Counted from the first letter of the stretch, positions 50,876-59,039 are shown. The stretch is DNA of 64,000 nucleotides from Bacteroidaceae bacterium (GCA_017469525.1 JAFUGG010000026.1:17852-81851); one strand, 5' to 3'. Notes: generated by a model from the sequence alone, not told the origin. Numbers and translations: made by a program.

Positions 50876-51882
50876 TTATAGCCCTTCTCCTCTCCTGCAC
50901 AGGGCACCCTAAGGAGGTCCGCCTCGATGGGGAGTTTGAGCACATAGAGCAGGGAGAGTTCCTCATCTATAGCTCCGACGAGGGGCTGGACCGACTGGAT
51001 ACGCTGCGCATCCGGAGCGGTCTTTTTTCTTACCGGCTGCCTACCGTGGAGACAGCCACACTGCACATCCTCTACCCCAACCAGTCGGAGCTGGTGGTCT
51101 TTGGCAACCCGGGTTCCGACATCGTCATAAAGGGCGATGCACAGAACCTCAGCGAGGTGGAGGTGTCGGGCGATGAAGACAACGAGGTCTATACAGAGTT
51201 CCGCCTCGAGACCAACGGCAAGTCGGCCGAGGAGACGAGAAGCATAGCCCGAAGCTACATCCTGGAGCACCCAACGCTCGTCATGAGCCGCTATCTGCTG
51301 ACGACGTTCTTCCTCAACAACGAAGCAGAGGTTTCCCCGACAGAGGTGGCCGAGTTGTACGACAGCCTCAGCCGCGCCCGTCCCGACGACCTTGTTCTCT
51401 CGAAGCTTTCCGCCAATGTCAGAAGCCTCGGACTGCTGCGTGCAGGCAATCCCCTGCCCGATTTCTCGCTCACGCTGAAGCCTGGCCACGGCGGTAACGG
51501 GCCGGAGGAGAGAGTCGTCAGACGTGACGACTACAAAGGCAAATACCTGGTCATCACCTTCTGGGCTGGCTGGAAAGGCGGCAGCCAGAGTGCTGTCTAT
51601 CGTGCCCGACGCTTCCGCAGGGAACTGAGAGCCAAGGGAAAGGACATCGAGCTCCTCAGCTATTCGCTCGATGCCGACGAGAAGCTGCTCACCCGAATGG
51701 AGGAGCGCGACACCATCGACTGGCCCAGCTATTGCGACTTCCGAGCCCTCTCGAGCCCGCTCGCACAGAAATGGGGCATCAGACAGCTGCCCTACATCAT
51801 CCTGGTGGCACCCGACGGACGCATCCTCGCCGCAGGTACCGAGTGGATGAAAGACATCCAGACCGAAGCCGCAAAACTGTAG
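50776..51882 (+). CDS. TlpA/thioredoxin-like lipoprotein without the CxxC motif (DUF4369-type N-terminus)
   Basis: A lipoprotein of about 368 aa (lipobox ALLLSC). The N-terminal half, VRLDGEFEHIEQGEFLIYSS onward, is DUF4369-like; the C-terminal half is thioredoxin-like (LPDFSLTLKPG, YKGKYLVITFWAGWKGGSQS, then WGIRQLPYIILVAPDGRIL with the cis-Pro region). The redox CxxC is replaced by WKGGS, so it is probably not an oxidoreductase. No ATG lies in frame: the only upstream start is GTG at 50776, inside a heptamer array, and the signal peptide core is encoded by a second heptamer array. The 5' end is therefore uncertain and may be switchable. It follows the TPR lipoprotein gene. Confidence 0.75.
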   Translation: MNNQNLPSWPVLFCSTIGTFRKVDISLFTFHFSLIALLLSCTGHPKEVRLDGEFEHIEQGEFLIYSSDEGLDRLDTLRIRSGLFSYRLPTVETATLHILYPNQSELVVFGNPGSDIVIKGDAQNLSEVEVSGDEDNEVYTEFRLETNGKSAEETRSIARSYILEHPTLVMSRYLLTTFFLNNEAEVSPTEVAELYDSLSRARPDDLVLSKLSANVRSLGLLRAGNPLPDFSLTLKPGHGGNGPEERVVRRDDYKGKYLVITFWAGWKGGSQSAVYRARRFRRELRAKGKDIELLSYSLDADEKLLTRMEERDTIDWPSYCDFRALSSPLAQKWGIRQLPYIILVAPDGRILAAGTEWMKDIQTEAAKL

Positions 51883-51910
51883 TTCCACCGACAAATCCCA
51901 ACTTCTTATT

Positions 51911-51998
51911 TCAAGAGCACTACCTCTTGGGGTCAAAAGCACTACCTCTTTGGCTCAAAAGCACTACCTCTTTGGCTCAAGAGGTATACCTCTCCACA
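51911..51998. repeat. 22-bp tandem array, 4 units
   Basis: Units begin at 51911, 51933, 51955 and 51977. Units 2 and 3 are identical; units 1-3 carry AGCACTACCT, unit 4 carries the palindrome AGGTATACCT. The same two cores, inverted in order, make up the array at 21522. It lies 28 bp after the stop of the TlpA-like gene, and the 224-bp gap 51883-52106 otherwise holds only the tRNA terminator. Confidence 0.92.
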
Positions 51999-52056
51999 AA
52001 TGGAGAGCCGATGCTTCGCATGACCTGCCACGGGAGGTATGTGCATAGCCCATGAC

Positions 52057-52100
52057 AAAAGGAAGGAGCCAACCCCTTATTGCTAAGTGATTGGCTCCTT
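52057..52100 (-). terminator. Terminator of the tRNA-Pro transcript
   Basis: On the minus strand AAGGAGCCAA pairs with TTGGCTCCTT (52063-52072 and 52091-52100) followed by TTTTGTC, 6 nt past the tRNA 3' end. Confidence 0.8.
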
Positions 52101-52106
52101 CTAAGG

Positions 52107-52179
52107 TCGGGATGACAAGACTCGAACTTGCGACCTCGCGCCCCCCAGACGTGTGCGCTACCAACTGCGCTACATCCCG
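52107..52179 (-). tRNA. tRNA-Pro (GGG)
   Basis: A 73-nt cloverleaf: acceptor CGGGATG/CATCCCG with discriminator A, D-arm GCGC/GCGC, anticodon loop CTGGGGG giving anticodon GGG, T-arm GCAAG/CTTGT with TTCGAGT. The anticodon stem CACGT/GCGCG has one A-C mismatch and a T-G wobble. CCA is not encoded. It reads Pro CCC/CCU codons. Position and stem fit were checked by hand only. Confidence 0.9.
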
Positions 52180-52215
52180 TTCCTTGCATTTCGCGCTGCA
52201 AAGGTATGACTTTTT

Positions 52216-52246
52216 TTTGTTCCTTCCAAACTTTTTCGTAACTTTG
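52216..52246 (+). promoter_or_regulatory. Promoter of the aroA-porW-porX-tsaE operon
   Basis: TTTG (52216-52219), 19-bp spacer, TAACTTTG (52239-52246), 33 bp before the aroA ATG. Confidence 0.75.
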
Positions 52247-52279
52247 TGCCGCAATTAGCAAAAAAATAATGTAAGGCAA

Positions 52280-53611
52280 ATGATAGAGATAAGTTCAGGA
52301 TACCATTTGAGAGGCCGCATCGTGCTTCCTGCGAGCAAGAGTATCTCGGCCCGCGCACTCATCATCAACGCACTGAGCAGGAACCCGTCGTTGCCCGACA
52401 ACCTGTCCGATTCCGACGACACACAGGCAATGCTCAAGGGCCTGGCCTCTCCCAAACCCTCCCCTAAAGGGGAGGGCTTAAAGTCTCTCCCTTTAGGGGG
52501 AGATTTAGAGGAGGCTGGTGGTTCCTTCATCGACATTGGTGCTGCCGGCACAGCCATGCGCTTCCTGACGGCATACCTGAGCGTCACGCCAGGTGAGCAC
52601 ACCATCACCGGCACGCAGCGCATGCAGCACCGCCCCATCGGCATCCTCGTAGATGCCCTCCGACAACTGGGCGCCTCCATCGTCTACGAAGGCGAGGAAG
52701 GTTTCCCGCCACTGCGCATCGTGGGTCACGACAACCTCGAAGGAGGCTCACTGACCGTCCCTGGAAACGTCAGCTCGCAGTACATCTCAGCCCTCCTGAT
52801 GATAGCTCCCACGCTGAAGAACGGCCTCCATCTCACGCTCGAGGGCAATGTCGCCAGCCGTCCATACCTTGACATGACCATCAGCATGATGCGAGATTTC
52901 GGAGCAAAGGTGGAGTGGACAGGCAACAACGTAATTGACGTACAGCCAGGCTCATACCTTCAGCGCCCCTATCACATCGAGAGCGACTGGAGCGCAGCCA
53001 GCTACTGGTACGAGATGGTAGCCGTCTCGCGCGACGCAAAGGCCGAAGTGGAGCTCGTCGGACTGCATCACGACAGCATACAAGGCGACAGCAAAGTATG
53101 GCAGATGTTCCGTGAGTTGGGCGTCGTGACAGAGTATTTCGTCGAACCCGACGGAACGGAAGTCGTCAAGATAAGAAAAGGCGGCGGCATCACTTGCCAC
53201 TTCTCCTGCGACTTCACACATCAGCCCGACCTCGCACAGACGCTGGCCGTCACCTGTGCCCTGCTGGACGTGCCCTTCCATCTATATGGCTTGCAGAGCC
53301 TCCGCATCAAGGAGACCGACCGCATTGACGCACTGGTGAACGAGCTCGGCAAGATATTCACACTGGAGGAAAGGGACAGCGAACTCCTCTGGGAAGGCTT
53401 CTACGAGATAGAGGACCTTGATATGTTGCCATACGAGACATTCGTCTTCGACACCTACGAAGACCATCGCATGGCCATGTCGCTGGCACCCGTCTGCCTG
53501 CGGACAGGCGGAGAGATACAGATAAACAACCCGGAAGTGGTGAGCAAGTCGTACCCCGCCTTCTGGGAAGACCTCAAGAAGGTAGGCTTTAGGATAAGAA
53601 TATGCAAGTAG
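52280..53611 (+). CDS. aroA: 3-phosphoshikimate 1-carboxyvinyltransferase (EPSP synthase)
   Basis: Sixth step of the shikimate pathway: joins shikimate-3-phosphate and PEP. The 443-aa protein has the two-domain EPSP synthase pattern: LPASKSISARALIINALS near the N-terminus (substrate Lys in PASKS), IDIGAAGTAMRFLTAYLS, GTQRMQHRPIGILVDALRQL, GNVSSQYISALLMIAPTL, then DFTHQPDLAQTLAVTCALL, RIKETDRIDALVNELGKI and YEDHRMAMSLAPVCLR. About 25 extra residues (about 57-81) interrupt the domain before IDIGAAGTAMRFL and are encoded by a double REP-like palindrome. The frame and all conserved blocks are intact, so the enzyme is probably active. First gene of a five-gene operon. Confidence 0.95.
   Translation: MIEISSGYHLRGRIVLPASKSISARALIINALSRNPSLPDNLSDSDDTQAMLKGLASPKPSPKGEGLKSLPLGGDLEEAGGSFIDIGAAGTAMRFLTAYLSVTPGEHTITGTQRMQHRPIGILVDALRQLGASIVYEGEEGFPPLRIVGHDNLEGGSLTVPGNVSSQYISALLMIAPTLKNGLHLTLEGNVASRPYLDMTISMMRDFGAKVEWTGNNVIDVQPGSYLQRPYHIESDWSAASYWYEMVAVSRDAKAEVELVGLHHDSIQGDSKVWQMFRELGVVTEYFVEPDGTEVVKIRKGGGITCHFSCDFTHQPDLAQTLAVTCALLDVPFHLYGLQSLRIKETDRIDALVNELGKIFTLEERDSELLWEGFYEIEDLDMLPYETFVFDTYEDHRMAMSLAPVCLRTGGEIQINNPEVVSKSYPAFWEDLKKVGFRIRICK
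52446..52518. repeat. Double REP-like palindrome inserted in frame in aroA
   Basis: CCCTCCCCTAAAGGGGAGGG, then after eight bases CTCCCTTTAGGGGGAG, followed by ATTTAGAGGAGG. It encodes SPKPSPKGEG and LPLGGDLEEAG. The same palindrome family appears at 7976, 8085, 10821, 16081 and 35043. Confidence 0.88.
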
Positions 53612-53886
53612 ATTTCGAATGTTGCGGACTGCATGAAGTCTGCGAGAAAGAGAGCCTCAGGGCAGCTTTGGAGGACGTGGAGTACTACGAAGACGAAGAA
53701 CTCGACCGCTTCCGTGGCCGCACAAGCTACAGCGAAGAGGAAGTGGAAGAGTTCCGCGAAGTGCTCTACACTATGCGGATCGACGAAGTGCCTGGCTGGG
53801 TGCATAGCCTTGAACTGCGTAGGGTCAACCTCCCAGACGAGCTGAAAGACGAAGTTTTGCTGATTGTTGGGGAACAAGGACAATAA
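53602..53886 (+). CDS. Conserved small protein, function unknown
   Basis: A 94-aa, strongly acidic cytoplasmic protein (QVDFECCGLHEVCEKESLRA, then YYEDEELDRFRGR and LPDELKDEVLLIVGEQGQ). A protein of this pattern, with CCG.HE.CEK near the N-terminus, is common next to aroA in Bacteroidales, but I know no function. Its start overlaps the aroA stop by 10 nt, and porW begins 31 bp after its stop, so it is an operon member. The Cys/His cluster could bind a metal; that is speculation. Confidence 0.75.
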   Translation: MQVDFECCGLHEVCEKESLRAALEDVEYYEDEELDRFRGRTSYSEEEVEEFREVLYTMRIDEVPGWVHSLELRRVNLPDELKDEVLLIVGEQGQ

Positions 53887-53917
53887 AATCACGCGTGCGT
53901 ACGTTATATAATAAGGT

Positions 53918-56878
53918 ATGGGTAAAAGGACATTCATAGTACATCTTCACCGCTGCGGCATGATGGGCACCATCGTGCTGCTCGCCCTGCTCGTGTCCTG
54001 CTCCACAAAGAAGAACACCCCTTCCACACGTGCCTACCATGCCCTGACTGCACATTTCAATACGCTCTACAACGGTGAAGTAGCCTATCTCGAAGGCAGC
54101 GAAGCACAATACAAAGGCCATAAGGACAACTTCAACGAGATACTTCCCATGTATATCTGTACCAACAAGACGACAGCAAACCTGGGAAAGAGCAACTTTG
54201 AGACGGCCATCACGAAGAGCGAGAAAGCCATCAAGGTGCACAGCATCAAGAAGCGTCCTATACTCAAAGGCAACAAGAAACGTACGGAAAAGGAGAAGGA
54301 GTTCCTCGCCCGCAAGGAGTTCAACCCGTACATGTACCACGCATGGCTCATGATGGGTGATGCTCAGTTCCAGAAAGGAGAGTTCTTCGAAGCAGCTGCC
54401 ACATATAACTACACCATCCGGCTGTATAGTACGCAGCCAGACGTTGTGTCTGTCGCTAAGGCAAAACTGGCTCGATGCTATGTTGCACTGAATTGGCCTT
54501 ACGATGCTGAAGACCTTCTGAACAAGATGAGACGAGACAGCATCACCCGCAAGGGACAGAAGGAAGTGGATAATACCAAGGCTGCATACTATGTCCTCAC
54601 GCGCCAGTACAACGAAGCCATTCCCTATCTGAAGAATACCATCAAAGCAACCAAAGGCAAACTTCCCAAGGCCCGCCTCAACTTCCTGCTTGCACAACTC
54701 TATCACGAGACGGGGCGCGACACGATGGCATACAAGGCACTCTCCAAGGTGATACGTGCCAATCCTCCCTACGAAGTAGCCTTCAATGCCCGCATCATGC
54801 AGACAGAGGTGATGCACAAGGGCAAGTTCCGCCAGATGATTGCCCGCCTCAAGAGGATGGCCAAGAGCGACAAGAACAAGGACTACCTCGACAAGGTCTA
54901 TTATGCCATGGGCAACATCTACCTCAGCAATGAAGATACCACACATTGCATCTATGCCTGGGAGAAAGGCCTTGAGGAAAGCAAGAAGAACGGTCCAGAC
55001 AAGGCGACACTGCTGCTGCACTTGAGCCAACTCTATTGGGAGCAGGAGAACTACATCGATGCAGCACGTACCTATAAACAGTGCGTCAGTGCCCTCGACA
55101 AAGAACATTACGAGTACAAGGAGACAGAACGTCGCAGCAAGATACTCACCGAGCTGGAGCCACACCTCAGCACTATCAAGCTGCAAGACAGCCTGCAAGT
55201 CCTTGCCGAGAGTCCTGAGGAAGTCTATCTGGCTGCTATTGACCGTGTGATTGCAGCCTTGCGAAAGAAGGAGAAAGAAGAGGCGAAGAAGGCCGCGGCC
55301 GCAGGAACATTGAACCCCAACGCCATGAATAATGGCATGCCTGCAGCCAATGCCGGCGGTGCAAACAAGCCTGCTCTTGCCACAGACCTGAACTCCTTCG
55401 GCACACAACAACAGGGCGACTGGTACTTCTACAACCCTACTACCGTTCGCAACGGCATCCAAGAGTTCCAGAGACGATGGGGCATGCGCCCGAACGAAGA
55501 CTATTGGCGCATCAGCAACAAGCAGTCTCTGATAAAGAATAATCCAGATTTCGCTGACTACCAATACGATGAAGCTGCAGCCGACAGCCTCTTCGGAGCC
55601 GCAACCAGTGCTGCAGCTGCTGATAGCATCGCCGCTGCAGAGAAGGCACGAAAGGACTCGTTGGGGAACGACCCACATGAGCGTGAGTACTACCTCAAGC
55701 AGATTCCTTTCACCGAGGAGCAGATGGCGGAGTCGAACCGTTTGCTTGGCGATGCCCTTTACAATGCAGGCATCCAGGAACAAGAGCAGCTCGAGAACTT
55801 CCCTCTGGCAGAGAAGACGATGATTCGCTTCCTGAATGATTTCCCCGAGCACGACGGCACGGACAACATCTTCTATCATCTCTTCCTGCTTTATGGCCGT
55901 CTTCAAGACTTGGAGGGTGCAGAGGAATACAAGGGCTTCCTGCTCGAGGACTTCCCGGATGCCAAGCTTGCTGCACTGCTGGGCAACCCCAACTACGAGA
56001 TGATAGCGCGTGAGGGCAAGCACGTCGAAGACAGTATCTATGCCGAGGCTTACGAGTCCTATCAGAAGGAGGACTACAGGAAGGTGGAGGAGAATTACCA
56101 GTTCAGCACCGACAACTTCCCAGAAGGGACACACCGAGCCCGCATGATGTTCATCCGCGCCATGAGTTCTCTCTACGACGGACAGCGCGACACCTTCATG
56201 GTGACACTGCGCGACGTCGTGCAGAAGTTCCCGAAGGAAGAGGTTTCAGAGATTGCATCGGCCATCGTCAAAGGTCTTGATGAAGGTCGCCTGTTGATGG
56301 ACGACCGCTACGATGCGAGCAGCATCTGGAGCAGACGTACGCGCGCCGAGTCGGACGACAGCACTGCCGTTGCGCCCGAACTCAAGGACAATCGATACAC
56401 GGACTTCAACTTCGTGCTTGCCTACCCGACTGGAGGCCTCGACGAGAACATCTTGGTCTATGAGATGGCGCACTACAACTTCACGAACTTCATGGCACGC
56501 AACTTCGACATCGAGATTCAAGCTGACGCCGGACTGACCATGATGATTATCAAGGGCTTCCTTTCCTTCGACGAGGTCCACGCCTATGCGCAGAAGCTTT
56601 ATGCCGACGACCACATGCGGACGAGGCTGGAAGGCATCCGAACCATGCTCATCTCCGACGACAACCTCAAGATGATTGGCAAGGAATTCAGCTTCGACGA
56701 CTACAAGGAGTTCTACGACCAGCACTTCGCTCCGCTCGACGTGCCCGAAGACTTGCAGATTGACACGCCGGCCGACCTGGAGATTCTCGACCCCGACGAA
56801 CTGGACAAGATGGAGGAAGAGGAGAAGGAAAATCAGACGCAGACTGAAGATGAAGACGACTTCCCATTCGGCTTTTAA
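53918..56878 (+). CDS. porW: T9SS lipoprotein PorW (SprE-like), TPR protein
   Basis: A 986-aa TPR lipoprotein (lipobox LLVSC, Cys28) required in known species for type IX secretion. The start CSTKKNTPSTRAYHALTAHF and the following NTLYNGEVAYLEG are the PorW/SprE hallmark. TPR helices fill about 100-460 (YMYHAWLMMGDAQFQKGEF; AKLARCYVALNWPYDAEDLL). A low-complexity Ala-rich linker lies near 460-500, then GDWYFYNPTTVRNGIQEFQR, and a second TPR region with PFTEEQMAESNRLLGDALYN. The C-terminus is very acidic. PorW links the PorK/N ring and the Sov translocon in studied species. It lies in one operon with aroA and porX. Confidence 0.9.
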   Translation: MGKRTFIVHLHRCGMMGTIVLLALLVSCSTKKNTPSTRAYHALTAHFNTLYNGEVAYLEGSEAQYKGHKDNFNEILPMYICTNKTTANLGKSNFETAITKSEKAIKVHSIKKRPILKGNKKRTEKEKEFLARKEFNPYMYHAWLMMGDAQFQKGEFFEAAATYNYTIRLYSTQPDVVSVAKAKLARCYVALNWPYDAEDLLNKMRRDSITRKGQKEVDNTKAAYYVLTRQYNEAIPYLKNTIKATKGKLPKARLNFLLAQLYHETGRDTMAYKALSKVIRANPPYEVAFNARIMQTEVMHKGKFRQMIARLKRMAKSDKNKDYLDKVYYAMGNIYLSNEDTTHCIYAWEKGLEESKKNGPDKATLLLHLSQLYWEQENYIDAARTYKQCVSALDKEHYEYKETERRSKILTELEPHLSTIKLQDSLQVLAESPEEVYLAAIDRVIAALRKKEKEEAKKAAAAGTLNPNAMNNGMPAANAGGANKPALATDLNSFGTQQQGDWYFYNPTTVRNGIQEFQRRWGMRPNEDYWRISNKQSLIKNNPDFADYQYDEAAADSLFGAATSAAAADSIAAAEKARKDSLGNDPHEREYYLKQIPFTEEQMAESNRLLGDALYNAGIQEQEQLENFPLAEKTMIRFLNDFPEHDGTDNIFYHLFLLYGRLQDLEGAEEYKGFLLEDFPDAKLAALLGNPNYEMIAREGKHVEDSIYAEAYESYQKEDYRKVEENYQFSTDNFPEGTHRARMMFIRAMSSLYDGQRDTFMVTLRDVVQKFPKEEVSEIASAIVKGLDEGRLLMDDRYDASSIWSRRTRAESDDSTAVAPELKDNRYTDFNFVLAYPTGGLDENILVYEMAHYNFTNFMARNFDIEIQADAGLTMMIIKGFLSFDEVHAYAQKLYADDHMRTRLEGIRTMLISDDNLKMIGKEFSFDDYKEFYDQHFAPLDVPEDLQIDTPADLEILDPDELDKMEEEEKENQTQTEDEDDFPFGF

Positions 56879-56905
56879 TAACACGACTAACGCAACTATT
56901 ACCAG

Positions 56906-58456
56906 ATGACTACATACAAACTGCTTTGGGTGGACGACGAGATTGAGCTCCTGAAAGCCCACATCCTCTTCCTCGAGAAGAAAGGCTACCAGGTGGAGAC
57001 GGTGACGAACGGCTACGACGCACTGGACCGCTGTGCGGAAGAGGCATTCGACCTCATCCTCCTGGACGAGAACATGCCCGGGTTGAGCGGTCTCGAGACG
57101 CTGACCCGCGTAAAGGAATTGCTGCCTGCCACGCCTGTCGTGATGGTGACAAAGAGCGAGGAGGAGCACATCATGGAGCAAGCCATCGGGGCAAAGATTG
57201 CCGACTACCTCATCAAACCCGTGAACCCGACACAAATCCTGCTGACGCTCAAGAAGAACATCCAGCAGAAGGAAATCGTCACGGAACATACCCAGTCGGG
57301 CTATCAGCAAGAGTTCTCGCATCTGGGTATGCAGATTAACGACGCCTCGAACATCGAGGAGTGGAAGGATGTATATAAGAAACTGACGTACTGGGAGCTT
57401 CAGTTGAGCGAAGCGGAGAGTGGGATGCAGGAGATGCTCAGCATGCAAAGGCGCGAGGCCAACTCGGAGTTTGCCAAGTTCATTCGCAAGAACTACATGC
57501 GATGGATGGAACATCCCGACGAGCGGCCCGTGATGAGCCCCGACATCTTCAAGCACACCGTATTCCCCCTGCTGGACAAGGGCGAGAAGGTCTTCCTCAT
57601 CGTCATCGACAACTTCCGCTACGACCAGTGGCGCGTCCTGCTCAGCGAGATAGGAGATGCCTTCTCGGTTGAGGAGAACCTCTATCTGAGCATCCTGCCC
57701 ACCGCCACACAATATGCCCGCAATGCTATCTTCAGCGGCCTTATGCCCAATAACATTGCCAAGATGTTCCCAGAGCTTTGGGTGGACGAGGACAGTGAGG
57801 AGGGCAAGAACCTCAATGAAGAGCCGCTCATCAAAACGCAGCTCGACCGCTATCGCCGCCGTAACTCGTTCTCCTATCACAAGATAAACCACTCGAACGC
57901 CGCAGAGAAGTTCGTCCAGCAGATACCTCAGTTGCAGAAGAACGACCTGAACGTCGTGGTCATCAACTTCATCGACATGCTCAGCCATGCCCGCACGGAG
58001 AGCATGATGGTCCGAGAGCTTGCCAACGGCGAGGCAGCATACAGGAGCATCACTCAGAGCTGGTTGCGCCACTCAGCTGTAGCGGCGCTCTTCAGGACGT
58101 TGGCTGCCCAGGACTGCACCGTCGTGCTGACCACCGACCACGGAAGCATCCGCTGCTACAACCCGGTAAAGGTCATCGGCGACCGCAACACGAACACCAA
58201 CCTGCGCTACAAGCTCGGCAAGAACCTCTCATACAATCAGAAGGAGGTCTTCGAGATAAAGGAACCGGTTCGTGCCGGTTTGCCCAGCCCAAACCTCAGC
58301 ACAACCTACATCTTCGCTCAGCAGGACGATTTCTTCGCCTATCCCAACAACTACAACTACTACGTCCAGTATTACAAGGACACGTTCCAGCATGGCGGCA
58401 TCAGCATGGAGGAGATGCTCATCCCCCTGATTACACTGAAGGGAAAGAAAAGATAA
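56906..58456 (+). CDS. porX: T9SS response regulator PorX (receiver + PglZ)
   Basis: A 516-aa cytoplasmic regulator. A CheY-type receiver occupies residues 1-120 (WVDDEIELLKAHILFLEKKG; phospho-acceptor Asp54 in LLDENMPG; the conserved switch-region Lys in LIKPVNP). A three-helix linker joins it to a PglZ/alkaline-phosphatase-like domain from about 200 (FLIVIDNFRYDQWRVLLSEI; LPTATQYARNAIFSGLMP; TTDHGSIRC). It has no DNA-binding domain. In P. gingivalis PorX couples the PorY kinase to T9SS gene control with sigma factor SigP. It follows porW by 27 bp and precedes tsaE by 9 bp; no porY is seen here. Confidence 0.94.
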   Translation: MTTYKLLWVDDEIELLKAHILFLEKKGYQVETVTNGYDALDRCAEEAFDLILLDENMPGLSGLETLTRVKELLPATPVVMVTKSEEEHIMEQAIGAKIADYLIKPVNPTQILLTLKKNIQQKEIVTEHTQSGYQQEFSHLGMQINDASNIEEWKDVYKKLTYWELQLSEAESGMQEMLSMQRREANSEFAKFIRKNYMRWMEHPDERPVMSPDIFKHTVFPLLDKGEKVFLIVIDNFRYDQWRVLLSEIGDAFSVEENLYLSILPTATQYARNAIFSGLMPNNIAKMFPELWVDEDSEEGKNLNEEPLIKTQLDRYRRRNSFSYHKINHSNAAEKFVQQIPQLQKNDLNVVVINFIDMLSHARTESMMVRELANGEAAYRSITQSWLRHSAVAALFRTLAAQDCTVVLTTDHGSIRCYNPVKVIGDRNTNTNLRYKLGKNLSYNQKEVFEIKEPVRAGLPSPNLSTTYIFAQQDDFFAYPNNYNYYVQYYKDTFQHGGISMEEMLIPLITLKGKKR

Positions 58457-58465
58457 AGAAAAAGG

Positions 58466-58879
58466 ATGGAAATAAAGATAGAAAGACTCGAGGATATTGC
58501 ATCGGCAGCACAGAAATTTGTCGATGAAATGGGCGAAAATTGCGTTTTCGCCTTCTATGGCAAGATGGGTGCCGGCAAGACGACCTTCATCAAAGCCATC
58601 TGCGAAGCACTGGGGGTGAAGGATGTCGTGGCGTCGCCCACCTTCGCCATCGTCAACGAGTATGCCGACGCCACTGGCCAGCCCGTCTATCACTTCGACT
58701 TCTATCGCATCAAGAATCTGCGCGAGGCCGTCGACATCGGCTGCGAAGACTACTTCTACAGCGGTTTCCCCTGCTTCATCGAGTGGCCTGAACTCATCGA
58801 GGAACTGCTTCCCGAGGACACCGTCAGAGTGAACATTGAAGTCCTCGACAACGAAACACGCGTCGTTCATAACATCTGA
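58466..58879 (+). CDS. tsaE: tRNA threonylcarbamoyladenosine biosynthesis ATPase TsaE
   Basis: A 137-aa P-loop ATPase that supports TsaB/TsaD in making t6A37 in tRNAs that read ANN codons. Walker A is FYGKMGAGKTTFIKAICEAL (residues about 29-48); the family motif ASPTFAIVNEY follows, then YHFDFYRIKNLREAVDIGCE and CFIEWPELIEELLPEDTV. Length fits TsaE. Last gene of the aroA-porW-porX operon; the next 22-bp array begins 73 bp later. Confidence 0.95.
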   Translation: MEIKIERLEDIASAAQKFVDEMGENCVFAFYGKMGAGKTTFIKAICEALGVKDVVASPTFAIVNEYADATGQPVYHFDFYRIKNLREAVDIGCEDYFYSGFPCFIEWPELIEELLPEDTVRVNIEVLDNETRVVHNI

Positions 58880-58951
58880 ACCTGAATGAGTTGTCGTAAG
58901 GACTCGCAGGTTCACACGTGTGGCTAAACACAATTTAACGTTTGTTTCCGA

Positions 58952-59039
58952 TTTGTTTCTCGTGAGGAAACATTTTGTTTCTCACGTGGAAACGGTTTGT
59001 TTCTCGTAAGGAAACGGTTTGTTTCTCACGTGGAAACAA
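58952..59039. repeat. 22-bp tandem array, 4 units
   Basis: Units begin at 58952, 58974, 58996 and 59018, each with GTTTC and GAAAC arms. The centres alternate: CGTGA, CACGT, CGTAA, CACGT. A partial unit precedes it (GTTTCCG at 58944). Together with the MITE at 59067-59430 it accounts for most of the 570-bp gap 58880-59449. Confidence 0.92.

Noticed and set aside
53825..56134. Long minus-strand frame (769 codons) opposite porW
   Set aside because: It is an antisense shadow: the plus-strand protein is a recognisable PorW, and the minus product has no family resemblance and an odd Leu/Val/Cys-rich composition.
56246..58072. Minus-strand frame (608 codons) opposite porW/porX
   Set aside because: Shadow of porX; PorX motifs on the plus strand are unambiguous.
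13866..59039. The 22-bp arrays as CRISPR arrays
   Set aside because: Units abut without spacers, there are only 3-7 units, and no cas gene is in the window.
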